Source: Parabacteroides goldsteinii DSM 19448 = WAL 12034
GTDB lineage: Bacteria > Bacteroidota > Bacteroidia > Bacteroidales > Tannerellaceae
DNA length: 64,000 nt
Assembly: GCF_000969835.1 (NCBI RefSeq)
Contig: NZ_KQ033913.1
Span: 1,914,195-1,978,194 of the forward strand
Direction: 5' to 3'
In this document: piece by piece, positions 16,472-24,832 of the stretch
Layout of the letters: every line of letters begins with the position of its first letter
Position numbering within the stretch: the first letter of the stretch is position 1
Program-made: the position numbers and the translations under genes
Notes under the pieces: generated by a model
Told to the model about the DNA's origin: nothing
The model's input: only the letters and a program-made list of their open reading frames with translations
Databases searched by the model: none

Positions 16472-18821
16472 AACCTGGATAATATCTATTTTGCTGTTTA
16501 TCCTGTTTCTTTGGGGAGGGATGTACCTGCTGGTTCCCCGTACCCTGTTCCCCGTATCTTACTCGACATTACTTTACTCTTCGGAGGGTAACCTGCTGGG
16601 GGCGAGGATTGCACCGGACGGGCAATGGCGGTTTCCGGCGACCGATTCTCTGCCGGATAAATTCATTACCTGCCTGACTACTTATGAAGACCGTTATTTC
16701 TTTTATCATCCGGGGATAGACGCGGCGGCCATTCTGCGTGCCGCCTATCTGAATGTCCGGTACCACCGCGTCGTCAGCGGAGGAAGTACACTGACCATGC
16801 AGCTAGCACGCCTCGCCCGGGGAAACCGGGATCGTACCGTGTACGAAAAAAGTATCGAGATGTGCTGGGCGCTCTTCCTGGAAACGACCCATAGTAAAAA
16901 GGAAATACTCAACCTGTATGCTTCCCATGCCCCCTTCGGAGGGAACGTTGTCGGCATCGAGACAGCGGCCTGGCGTTACTTTGGACGCAGCGCTTCCGAT
17001 CTCTCATGGGCGGAAAGTGCCACACTGGCCGTACTACCCAACTCTCCCGCCCTTATCCATCCGGGCAGGAACCGAAAACAACTGAAAACAAAACGCGACA
17101 AACTCCTGCACACGCTGAAAGAAAGAAATATCATCGACAATACCGAATACGAACTATCCTGCATGGAACCCCTGCCGGAAGCCCCGGTGCCCTTGCCCAA
17201 CGAAGCTCCTCATCTGCTGGAACGGCTGGCCGCCGGCACACCGGGAATACGTATCACCTCATCGGTACAGTATTCCTTGCAGAAACAAACCCAGGAACTC
17301 GTCAACCGTTATGCCCGGGAATACAGCAGTTCCAACCATATCCATAACCTGGCTGCCCTTATCGCCGACGTGGAAACCGGAGAAATCCTGGCCTATGCTG
17401 GAAATGCCACCTTCCAGGCCGACGAAAAACGGGGAAACCAGGTCGATATCATCACTTCCCCCCGTAGCACGGGGAGCATCCTGAAACCTTTCCTTTATGC
17501 CGGCATGCTGCACGACGGACAGATACTCCCTTCCACCCTCGTATCGGATGTACCTCTGAACATCAACGGTTTTATGCCGCAGAACTATAACAAGACATTT
17601 AACGGTGCCGTCCCTGCCCACCGGGCAATCGAACGTTCGCTGAACGTACCTCTGGTCCGCATGTTGTCGCAATATAATACCGGCCGTTTCATGACCTTAC
17701 TGAAGACATTAGGTATGACCTCCCTCCGTTTCTCGGAAGAACATTACGGAGCGTCCCTGATTCTGGGAGGCGCAGAAGGTACTTTATGGGATATATCCGG
17801 AATGTATGCCTCCCTGTCCCGGGTTCTCACCCATTACCGTCCTTACAACGGACGATATAATCCGCAGGATATTCATCCGTTGACACCATTCCCCAACAAA
17901 GAAAAAGAACCCATACAATCAATCACAGACAAGCGACTTACCGATAAGCCATTATTATCAGCCGCCTCCATCTGGTTTACTTACGAAGCCATGTCCACCC
18001 TCAACCGCCCGGAAGAAGAAGCCGACTGGCAACAATTCGAATCGATGAAGCAGATCGCCTGGAAGACCGGGACCAGTTACGGAGGACGCGATGCCTGGGC
18101 TATCGGGACTACTCCCCGCTATGTCGTCGGCGTATGGGTGGGAAATGCGTCTGGCGAAGGTCGCCCGGGCCTGACAGGAGTAGGAAATGCAGCCCCTGTC
18201 CTCTTCGACCTCTTCTCACTGTTACCCGGCAGCAGTTGGTTCGATATGCCTTACGACGAACTGGAACAGGCGGTGATCTGTCGCAACAGCGGACACAAAG
18301 CCTCCCGGATCTGTGATCAGACGGACACATTGTATATCCCCCGTTCCGGCATCAACACCCCGGTATGTCCTTACCACAAACTCGTCCATCTATCGGCAGA
18401 CGGACGTTTTCGTGTAAACAGTTCCTGCGAGTCTGTCGACCGGATGATCACCCGTCCCTGGTTCGTGCTCCCGCCTTCACAGGAATATTATTACCGTAAC
18501 TACCATATCGACTACGTCCCCCTCCCTCCCATCAAACCGGGATGCGAACAGGCACAAAGCCGGCAGATCGAACTGATCTACCCGGAACACAACGCCATCT
18601 TATACTTACCGAAAGGATTCTCCGGCAAACAGGAGAAGTTTATCTTCAAAGCCGCCCATGCCCGTCCCGACGCCACCATCTACTGGCATCTCGACGACAC
18701 GTACCTTGGAGAAACAACAGACAACCACCAGATCGCCTGCACAGTGGAGTCCGGTAAACACATGCTCACTCTGATCGACAACTGGGGTAATCAGCGTAAG
18801 ATACTTTTCGAGGTGAAATAG
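16458..18821 (+). CDS. pbpC: Penicillin-binding protein 1C (bifunctional transglycosylase/transpeptidase)
   Basis: 787 residues. One N-terminal membrane segment (SILLFILFLWGGMYLLV) precedes a GT51 transglycosylase domain with EDRYFFYHPGID and GGSTLTMQLAR. The transpeptidase follows with the SxxK active site (Ser340 in STGSILKPF), SLN in ERSLNVPLVRM and KTG in WKTGTSYGG. The last ~90 residues form the BiPBP_C domain typical of PBP1C. It polymerises and may crosslink peptidoglycan at the cell membrane. It is divergent from the alpha-2-macroglobulin gene, a known functional pairing. Its stop codon directly abuts the stop of the convergent gene at 18822. Confidence 0.95.
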   Translation: MTINKTWIISILLFILFLWGGMYLLVPRTLFPVSYSTLLYSSEGNLLGARIAPDGQWRFPATDSLPDKFITCLTTYEDRYFFYHPGIDAAAILRAAYLNVRYHRVVSGGSTLTMQLARLARGNRDRTVYEKSIEMCWALFLETTHSKKEILNLYASHAPFGGNVVGIETAAWRYFGRSASDLSWAESATLAVLPNSPALIHPGRNRKQLKTKRDKLLHTLKERNIIDNTEYELSCMEPLPEAPVPLPNEAPHLLERLAAGTPGIRITSSVQYSLQKQTQELVNRYAREYSSSNHIHNLAALIADVETGEILAYAGNATFQADEKRGNQVDIITSPRSTGSILKPFLYAGMLHDGQILPSTLVSDVPLNINGFMPQNYNKTFNGAVPAHRAIERSLNVPLVRMLSQYNTGRFMTLLKTLGMTSLRFSEEHYGASLILGGAEGTLWDISGMYASLSRVLTHYRPYNGRYNPQDIHPLTPFPNKEKEPIQSITDKRLTDKPLLSAASIWFTYEAMSTLNRPEEEADWQQFESMKQIAWKTGTSYGGRDAWAIGTTPRYVVGVWVGNASGEGRPGLTGVGNAAPVLFDLFSLLPGSSWFDMPYDELEQAVICRNSGHKASRICDQTDTLYIPRSGINTPVCPYHKLVHLSADGRFRVNSSCESVDRMITRPWFVLPPSQEYYYRNYHIDYVPLPPIKPGCEQAQSRQIELIYPEHNAILYLPKGFSGKQEKFIFKAAHARPDATIYWHLDDTYLGETTDNHQIACTVESGKHMLTLIDNWGNQRKILFEVK

Positions 18822-19436
18822 TTATTCTTTCCCTATGTCGAAAGGTTCAAAATAAATGATATAATAAACAAAGTCCTTTACCCCGTACTTTTCCGACCAC
18901 TCTTTAGGATTAACTTTCGCAAAACGTAATCCACAATAATCAATACCGGTTACAGGTTTCCCTTCAAACATAAAATTTTGAACCAAGCCTGTTGTATAAG
19001 CAATTACCGGTATAGTATCCGCCGTAATCAGAGGAACTTCCGTATAGGTTTCCATAAGTATATGACTTTTACAGTTCTTCACATCATATTTACGAGTTGA
19101 ATGTACAGCTTTACTTTTCAGAGAGATTTTGGCTGTATCATTATCAATAGACTGGGCAAAATAGGTCAGCCGGATCGTCGAATCCTTTTCCTGAAAACGA
19201 ATCGGTTCATCATAGGACAACTGACCATCCCGACAATGTACCATCACCAAATTACACATCTTTCCTGAAAAATCACCTTTAATAAATACCTGATAATAAC
19301 GAATATCCTGAAAATCCATCAATTCCCGTGTCATATCATCCTTACAAAGTTCATAAGAGACTTCCACCTTCGAGGATTGGGCAGACATAGAAAACGAGAC
19401 CAGACAAAACAATAGAAAAGTAAATATCCTACACAT
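18822..19436 (-). CDS. Secreted hypothetical protein
   Basis: 204 residues with a clear signal peptide (FTFLLFCLVSFSMSAQ). The mature part is beta-rich with no motif I recognise; a 'GLVQNFMFEGKPVTGIDYCGLRF' type segment (about 150-172) resembles GLPGLI-like secreted Bacteroidetes proteins only loosely. It begins 12 bases after the short TOPRIM-like gene and shares its low GC content, so it may belong to the same transferred segment. Function unknown. Confidence 0.7.
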   Translation of the reverse strand: MCRIFTFLLFCLVSFSMSAQSSKVEVSYELCKDDMTRELMDFQDIRYYQVFIKGDFSGKMCNLVMVHCRDGQLSYDEPIRFQEKDSTIRLTYFAQSIDNDTAKISLKSKAVHSTRKYDVKNCKSHILMETYTEVPLITADTIPVIAYTTGLVQNFMFEGKPVTGIDYCGLRFAKVNPKEWSEKYGVKDFVYYIIYFEPFDIGKE

Positions 19437-19448
19437 AATAAATCTGTA

Positions 19449-19688
19449 TTAAATGTTACTCAAACTTTGAACGATTGATTCCAGTTTTTCCTGGTTCTCA
19501 CAATACTTCAAAACCTCAACCCAACCACCTTTGGTACCACCATCAGCCTGTTTCTTTTCATCTTCAGTCAATTTCGGTGGCATCTGATTGATGTCAATAT
19601 CTTCGTTATACCCTTTAAAGTATTTTGTAAGAATATGCTTTGTTATGCGGTATTCGGAGATACCTTCTGTTACTAATGCGATGGTCAT
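19449..19688 (-). CDS. Short TOPRIM-like protein, partner of the AAA ATPase, possibly truncated
   Basis: 79 residues from the ATG at 19688, 13 bases after the ATPase gene ends; an earlier in-frame ATG at 19736 would overlap that gene by 35 bases. The opening MTIALVTEGISEYRITKHIL has the hydrophobic-strand-plus-acidic-residue pattern (VTEG) that begins TOPRIM/DUF4276-like effectors paired with such ATPases. A complete TOPRIM domain would also need a later DxD strand, which is not present, and the protein ends soon after GGWVEVLKYC. It therefore looks like the N-terminal part of a larger protein. The call is by pattern and context. Confidence 0.5.
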   Translation of the reverse strand: MTIALVTEGISEYRITKHILTKYFKGYNEDIDINQMPPKLTEDEKKQADGGTKGGWVEVLKYCENQEKLESIVQSLSNI

Positions 19689-19701
19689 TTCCGTATCTAT
19701 A

Positions 19702-20850
19702 TTAAAAGTTATCCGGCAATCCTCCGATAGCTCCACTCATCCAAAGCTCTGACAGTTTTTTCTTTCGTTCCGGTTTATATTCAATATGCCTGATTTTCGT
19801 ATGCCCTTCATCATTTCGTCTGACAACAAACAATCTCTGATCTTCATCCGATAAATCCAAGCCATCTAATATAAATGGATTATGAGTAGTCAAGATCACC
19901 TGCTTATTATGTTTTACCGCTAACTTTTGCAAAACCTCTATAATTTTAGTACACAATTTCGGATTAAAAGACGATTCTATATTATCAATTGCAAAGAAAG
20001 CAGGAGTATCTTTTGAAATAAACAATGTGAAATAGAACAACAGATACAGGAAACCTTCATTGGTACTTCTCTGATCAAAATACGACATAGTATCTGTCAA
20101 ATAGCGATCTTTAATATATACCGTATAATCATTTGATAACCCTGTAGCAGGAACTTCTATATGATGAAACCAATCAAGGAGAGACAGGTTCTCATTGATT
20201 TCATTTAAAACAAGCTTTCCTTCTTCAGATTGGGACAATTCTTTCAAATATTTAAAGACACCTTCGCCTTTTCTACCCAAAGGTAATAATTGATATTCAT
20301 CACGAAATGTACGTAAGGCAGATTCCTCCGGACAATAAAAAACAAAACGCCCAAGTTCCGGATCTACTTTTCCATAAAAAGGATGTGCTTCTGCAGCTAA
20401 AGTGGATCTAATATCCAGCTTGTTCACATAAATCCCTTCTTTAGATAATATGTTTTTAATATGTGAGATAGTTTCATAACTCAATGGTTCCGCTTCCGCA
20501 TTCCCGCTGATAGGAAAGCCAGCAAACAATTCTGCCTTTTTTGTTTTAGGATCGATCCGACAAATTATACTTGAAGTTTTCCTATCAGTTAGAAAAGAAA
20601 TAACAATTTCTTTTGGAGGATTATTCTCAAATGATGACATCACAAACTGAGGTTCGGTAACTCTGATACCTCTCAATCCAAGAAATTCATTATCTAATTT
20701 ATCCAAAGAAGCAGCTACCCCAAATGATATGGCCTCAAGAAGATTAGATTTTCCTCCTCCATTCTCCCCTATAAGTATATTAAAACGTCCCGGAGAAAAA
20801 TCCAGTTTGGTTATTGACTTATAGTTCTCTATTGATATCATTGTAATCAT
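19702..20850 (-). CDS. AAA ATPase of the RecF/OLD (AAA_15/AAA_21) type
   Basis: 382 residues. Walker A is GENGGGKS (28-35), a signature-like RSTNEG is at 261-266, Walker B ends FFAIDNIE (DNIE 289-292, in place of the more common DEPE) and the switch His is in TTHNPFILDG (His323). This is the ABC-like ATPase architecture of anti-phage and repair modules, where a downstream nuclease or TOPRIM partner acts as effector; here a short TOPRIM-like ORF follows at once. Base composition is clearly more AT-rich than the flanking genes, suggesting acquisition by transfer. The defence role is inferred. Confidence 0.8.
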   Translation of the reverse strand: MITMISIENYKSITKLDFSPGRFNILIGENGGGKSNLLEAISFGVAASLDKLDNEFLGLRGIRVTEPQFVMSSFENNPPKEIVISFLTDRKTSSIICRIDPKTKKAELFAGFPISGNAEAEPLSYETISHIKNILSKEGIYVNKLDIRSTLAAEAHPFYGKVDPELGRFVFYCPEESALRTFRDEYQLLPLGRKGEGVFKYLKELSQSEEGKLVLNEINENLSLLDWFHHIEVPATGLSNDYTVYIKDRYLTDTMSYFDQRSTNEGFLYLLFYFTLFISKDTPAFFAIDNIESSFNPKLCTKIIEVLQKLAVKHNKQVILTTHNPFILDGLDLSDEDQRLFVVRRNDEGHTKIRHIEYKPERKKKLSELWMSGAIGGLPDNF

Positions 20851-20872
20851 TGTTCAGATATATCATTTTGTA

Positions 20873-20880
20873 CAAAGATA
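20873..20880 (-). promoter_or_regulatory. Candidate -7 box for the AAA ATPase gene
   Basis: TATCTTTG on the minus strand, 22 bases upstream of the ATG at 20850. It matches TAnnTTTG and implies the ATPase pair has its own promoter rather than depending on the upstream pseudogenes. Confidence 0.4.
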
Positions 20881-20960
20881 AGGATATATTTCTTTTCTAA
20901 TAAGTTTCAACTTAAATATTGCTTTACGACTGATATTTTCTTGCCAGATATCTCCAAGTA

Positions 20961-21851
20961 CTAATATAAGCCTCCCCCGACTACCATCAATATCAAAACC
21001 CGATAGCCCGTTGCGCGATGTTCTTTCTGTGTAAGTGATCTTTCTTCCGTATATGCGGACCTGGATTGTTGTGAACCGGTTTCGGTAATAAGGCTGTCGG
21101 TTTGGTGGGTGGTATGGAGAAGACGGGCGAAGGTGATGCTTTGCAGGGGTTACCTGCCGGACGTGTCTGGCGGAAGATAGATGATTTGCTTTAATTCCCA
21201 AGATAAAGAGTCGTGAAGGGCTGAATGTTGTTGAAGTAACAGGCTGTCACTACGGATGAAAACGACGGAATCGCTGTAACCGTACTGTTCCGATTGGCGT
21301 ATGTTCCTTCTTAATCCGCAGCCCGGAAACAAACAAATAACACAAATCATATAAACAAGTACCTGCATCCGGTTCCTTCCGAACTGCTTTAAGGAAAGAT
21401 GCAGGAAACGGCGGCGTTTGTATAAGATAGCCTGGTCGAAAGGGAGGCCGGAGTTTTGCAGAGCTGCCAGTAGTTGCTCCGGTCCCTCTGCCACATAACA
21501 ATCAGCAGCCTCCCCTTTCCGATGCTGGCTGGCAACAACACCGCCGGCAAGACGGTTCACGGCATCGCTACGGTATCCGCTAAGGATCGCAACAGGGGAT
21601 TTGTAAAACTTCCGTAAAGGTTCCAGCAAATAAGTAACCAGATGATTCAAAGCCGTCTTTGCTGCGGCAGGAGGCGTGTTGTCGAGTGCATTTTCTACCG
21701 CGATACAGCTGTAGGTAAACTCTTCCAATGCGGGATCGATCCAGAATCCGCTGAAGAGAAGGACAATCCCGCTCATTGTGAGCAGGATTGCAATAATCAA
21801 CTGAACCGTCAACCGTTTCATAACCTTACATATTGAACCGCCGATCTTCAA
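20961..21851 (-). pseudogene. Fused membrane segment / M15-type peptidase / lipoprotein-like ORF with in-frame stop
   Basis: The open part (21150-21851, 233 codons) begins with a membrane segment (LLTMSGIVLLFSGFWIDP), continues into a Peptidase_M15-like domain (ILSGYRSDAVNRLAGG, SQHRKGEAADCYV, FLHLSLK), then a lipoprotein-like stretch (MICVICLFPGCGLRRN). These are usually separate neighbouring small genes. A TAA at 21150-21152 interrupts the frame, yet the same frame continues in protein-like sequence (PLQSITFARLLHTTHQTDS to a hydrophobic end, stop at 20961). I read this as a fused, decaying remnant of a lysis-type cell-wall hydrolase module. Sequencing error is possible but would need to explain two lesions with the neighbour. 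Confidence 0.65.
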
Positions 21852-21858
21852 TACTCAA

Positions 21859-22307
21859 TTACTCAATCTCCGGTCTGTCACCGCCACTTCCGCCACCATT
21901 CTCTTCCGCCTTATCGCCAAGCGCAATCTTCTCGAAACTCGTCCGACTTTTAGCCACGCGCAACGCCTTCCCCGGAAAGAAACGAACCTTCGGCTCGCGG
22001 ATCATGTTCGTTGCAAAACTCTTTTCATCCGGCACTCCTTCTGATCCGAAGTTATAGCGGAAATGTCCCAGGTCTCCCACCTGTACTCTTCGTCCGTGTT
22101 GCATATGGCGAACCAGCACAACGACCGTACGGTCGATCACCGCCTTTACCCCGGCGCTCCCCACACCCGAACTGTCGGCAACCTCTTCCACAAATTCATC
22201 AAAAGGAACATAATCGCCACACACCATCTGTGCATAAATTTTCTCCGGAACTTCTTCTTGATCCGGCCCATGTTCTTTCTCGTAACCAGCTTAAACTTCA
22301 TTGCCAT
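21859..22307 (-). pseudogene. HU-like DNA-binding protein gene with a frameshift
   Basis: Residues MAMKFKLVTRKNMGRIKKKF are encoded from 22307 in one frame. The continuation YAQMVCGDYVPFDEFVEE lies in another frame and runs to 21859. One missing T near 22230 would restore a single ORF of about 148 residues. The product is the Bacteroidetes HU-like (viral histone-like) type, with GDLGHFRYNFG and a glycine-rich tail ending DRPEIE. It sits upstream of the interrupted peptidase ORF, the usual gene order of this module. The frameshift may be real or a sequencing error. Confidence 0.7.
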
Positions 22308-22367
22308 AATAATTAATGTATTAAATGAATAATGTATGAATTGTATGTCCACTATCGGAGCACATAA

Positions 22368-22375
22368 CAAAGATA
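22368..22375 (-). promoter_or_regulatory. Candidate -7 box for the HU-like pseudogene
   Basis: TATCTTTG on the minus strand, about 60 bases upstream of the start at 22307. No correctly spaced -33 element is evident. Confidence 0.3.
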
Positions 22376-22519
22376 GGACAGCAACCAAACGGGTATTCTG
22401 CCGGAATACGAAAATCACTCACCCGAAAAGAGGAGTTCCCCCGGGCAAAAACCTGTATATTGACTAAAACTTATTTTCTCCCGCATATTCCGGCAGACAA
22501 TTATGGCCGTTATTTATAC

Positions 22520-23014
22520 TTATTTAGATTTAAACGGTATATGTCCCGCTCCATCCTGCAAATCACCAACAGTTATTAACAAGTCGATATCGTCGACGGT
22601 CACAAATTTGGTGCGCAGGCAATCTCCGATGTATTCCACCGAACAAGGGAAAGGGAAGACCAGCAGAAAACAGAAGGCAACATCCAGATAACACGGAGAT
22701 CCCCCATTCTTCCGCCCTTCCAGCAAGGCTATTACACGCAAGATCAAATGAGGATTCTTCAGTTGAAAAGTCATTTCACCCAGAATCGTATCCTGATGTA
22801 AGGAATCCAGGGTTTCTGTCCGGTAGCGGCTGAACAGGGAGAGAAGAAAATCACGGTAATACGGTGGCAATTCATTCCAGTCACAAAAGGCGGCTTCGCG
22901 TACCGCCTTTAAAACTCTGACCTGCTTTTCTGAAGGCAATTGATTGAATTTATAGATGAACTTATTTACGGAAGGCTTCTCGCTTCCGAAGAGATCTTTC
23001 AGATTATTCCGCAT
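22520..23014 (-). CDS. Hypothetical protein
   Basis: 164 residues from the ATG at 23014 (an ATG six codons upstream is also possible). Starts MRNNLKDLFGSEKPSV; a helical, charged N-terminal half (KQVRVLKAVREAAF, CDWNELPPYYRDFLLSLFS) is followed by a hydrophobic segment and VTVDDIDLLITVGD near the end. I do not recognise the family. It lies just upstream of the decayed HU/M15 module in the same orientation and may belong to it. No clear RNA- or DNA-binding motif. Confidence 0.5.
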   Translation of the reverse strand: MRNNLKDLFGSEKPSVNKFIYKFNQLPSEKQVRVLKAVREAAFCDWNELPPYYRDFLLSLFSRYRTETLDSLHQDTILGEMTFQLKNPHLILRVIALLEGRKNGGSPCYLDVAFCFLLVFPFPCSVEYIGDCLRTKFVTVDDIDLLITVGDLQDGAGHIPFKSK

Positions 23015-23230
23015 TATTATATATATTCGCAAAAAGCTGGCTCATACCTTGTCATATTTGAGCTATCTTGTCATCAATGTCACTTGGCTATTACAAGTTC
23101 ATTTGCCGTCTGCTTTAGCTGACTGACTAATAAAGTATTTAGTTCTTTGGACTTTAGTCCCATTTCTTAAAACTCTCTATCTGGGAGGAATGATTAACAT
23201 GTTTCGCTATGAGAAGTTATAAGATACCCT

Positions 23231-23380
23231 ATGCTATACGTGAAAGTGCTGTATCCGGAAGATGTCGAACAGGTGTGCCGCTATGCTGCCGATGCCAAAG
23301 AATTATTGCCGGATTTCCATATTCGCCAATTTGTTATTTATGTCGTTGCGAATAAGGGGTATAAGATTTGGGAAGTATAA
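23231..23380 (+). CDS. Small ORF, possible gene remnant
   Basis: 49 residues, MLYVKVLYPEDVEQ to YKIWEV. The amino-acid composition is protein-like, but there is no family match I know. It is the only plausible coding stretch between 23015 and 23417; the rest of that interval shows no gene or hairpin to me. It lies convergent with nhaA and could be the tail of a lost gene. Confidence 0.3.
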   Translation: MLYVKVLYPEDVEQVCRYAADAKELLPDFHIRQFVIYVVANKGYKIWEV

Positions 23381-23417
23381 GAATCTGATTGCAGAAAGGT
23401 GCGTCAAATGTATGTTA

Positions 23418-24773
23418 TCACTCATTTGCCGCCTTCGGCAGCACCTTTTTCAGCAATAAGTATCCGCAAAGTCCAGAGACAAACGATCCCGTAAATACGC
23501 CAAGTTTAGCCTGGTTCAGCAAATCCATGCCTACAGCATCCGTAGTGTTAAACGACAGGTTAGCGATGAACAGTGCAACTGTGAAACCAATACCTCCTAA
23601 CATCGACACACCAAACAGATTCCAACGTGTCATTCCCGCAGGCATAGAGGCGAGGCTTGTACGGGCAAAGAAATAGGTAAAAGAGAAAATCCCCAATGTC
23701 TTTCCGACAAACAATCCCAGGAAGACTGCCAACGGCACATTGACCAAAGACGCAGGCTGGATATCGCCGAACGTGACACCGGCATTCACAAAGGCAAACA
23801 GCGGAAGGATCAGGTAATTTACCATCGGATGCAATTTGTCGGCAATGCTTTGCAACGGACTGATCGTTCTATCCGCCAGCGAATGGATATTGTTCAATAC
23901 CTGTATCTGCGTCGGAGTCAGCACGGCGGCCTTTTTAGACTGGCGCACCTCCGTATAGTCCAGCATATTCAGATAGCCGGTCATATCACAGGTGAAATCG
24001 TTCAGGTTGATCTTCGGACGGGCAGGAACGGTGAAGGCAACCAATACCCCTGCAATGGTAGGATGGATACCCGATTCCAGGAACAAAATCCAGACAAAAA
24101 AACCGACAATATAATAGAACAGGTTATTATTTACCCGCATCTTCCCTCCGGCATACAATAACGCCAACAGGGCCAGGGAAATCAGCAACGGCTGATAGGC
24201 AATATGCCCGCTATAAAACAAAGCGATAATAATTATACCGCCGATATCATCGACAACAGCCAACGCCGTCAGGAAAATTCGCATACTCAGAGGAACCCGC
24301 TTCCCCAAAAGTCCCAGAACGGCAAGGGCAAAAGCGATATCGGTAGCCATTGGGATAGCAGCCCCGCGTGCTTCCGGTCCTGTATTACACACCAGAAGGA
24401 AGAAAAGGACCGGCACGATCATACCACCGCAAGCGGCAATTACCGGAAGGATCGCCTTACGGACCGAACTGAGTTCGCCGATCAAAACCTCCTGCTTGAT
24501 CTCCAACCCTATCACAAAGAAGAATACAGCCATCAGGGCATCATTCACAAAAGCCAGCATCGGCATCGGCTCTCCGTGATGCGAAAACAAATTGAATTTA
24601 CCGATCTGAAGATCTATGGGATAAGATAATATATGATGATAAGCATACGCCCAAGGGGAATTGGCCAGTATCATAGCCAGTATGGTGGCCATAAACAATA
24701 GAAAACTGGCGCTCGACTTCTGTGTAGCGAAACGGCGCAATGGTTTCAGGATAACATTAATAGTACGATCCAT
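23418..24773 (-). CDS. nhaA: Na+/H+ antiporter NhaA
   Basis: 451 residues, slightly longer than the E. coli protein, with twelve hydrophobic segments. Family hallmarks are FFFVIGLEIKQE, PMATDIAFALAVL (the conserved Asp of the 133 position) and ALAVVDDIGGI, which holds the two transport aspartates equivalent to Asp163/Asp164. It exchanges cytoplasmic sodium for protons at the inner membrane. It follows another cation/proton antiporter gene in the same direction, separated by 59 bases and a hairpin. Confidence 0.95.
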   Translation of the reverse strand: MDRTINVILKPLRRFATQKSSASFLLFMATILAMILANSPWAYAYHHILSYPIDLQIGKFNLFSHHGEPMPMLAFVNDALMAVFFFVIGLEIKQEVLIGELSSVRKAILPVIAACGGMIVPVLFFLLVCNTGPEARGAAIPMATDIAFALAVLGLLGKRVPLSMRIFLTALAVVDDIGGIIIIALFYSGHIAYQPLLISLALLALLYAGGKMRVNNNLFYYIVGFFVWILFLESGIHPTIAGVLVAFTVPARPKINLNDFTCDMTGYLNMLDYTEVRQSKKAAVLTPTQIQVLNNIHSLADRTISPLQSIADKLHPMVNYLILPLFAFVNAGVTFGDIQPASLVNVPLAVFLGLFVGKTLGIFSFTYFFARTSLASMPAGMTRWNLFGVSMLGGIGFTVALFIANLSFNTTDAVGMDLLNQAKLGVFTGSFVSGLCGYLLLKKVLPKAANE

Positions 24774-24790
24774 TGTGTTTAAAATATTTG

Positions 24791-24819
24791 CGGAGACAGC
24801 TTGCTGACCTGTCTCCGTA
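24791..24819 (-). terminator. Hairpin after the CPA-type antiporter gene
   Basis: CGGAGACAG and CTGTCTCCG form a 9-bp perfect stem with a short loop. Read on the minus strand it lies just after the stop of the gene at 24833 and before nhaA. The following bases (CAAATATTTT) are only moderately U-rich, so termination may be partial. Confidence 0.5.
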
Positions 24820-24832
24820 ATTCCTAACTGTG

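Noticed and set aside
20863..21201. 112-residue minus-strand ORF
   Set aside because: It lies in a different frame from the protein-like continuation of the interrupted peptidase/lipoprotein ORF and has no domain.
22146..22418. 90-residue minus-strand ORF as a separate gene
   Set aside because: Its useful part is only the N-terminus of the frameshifted HU-like gene; the rest is out of frame.
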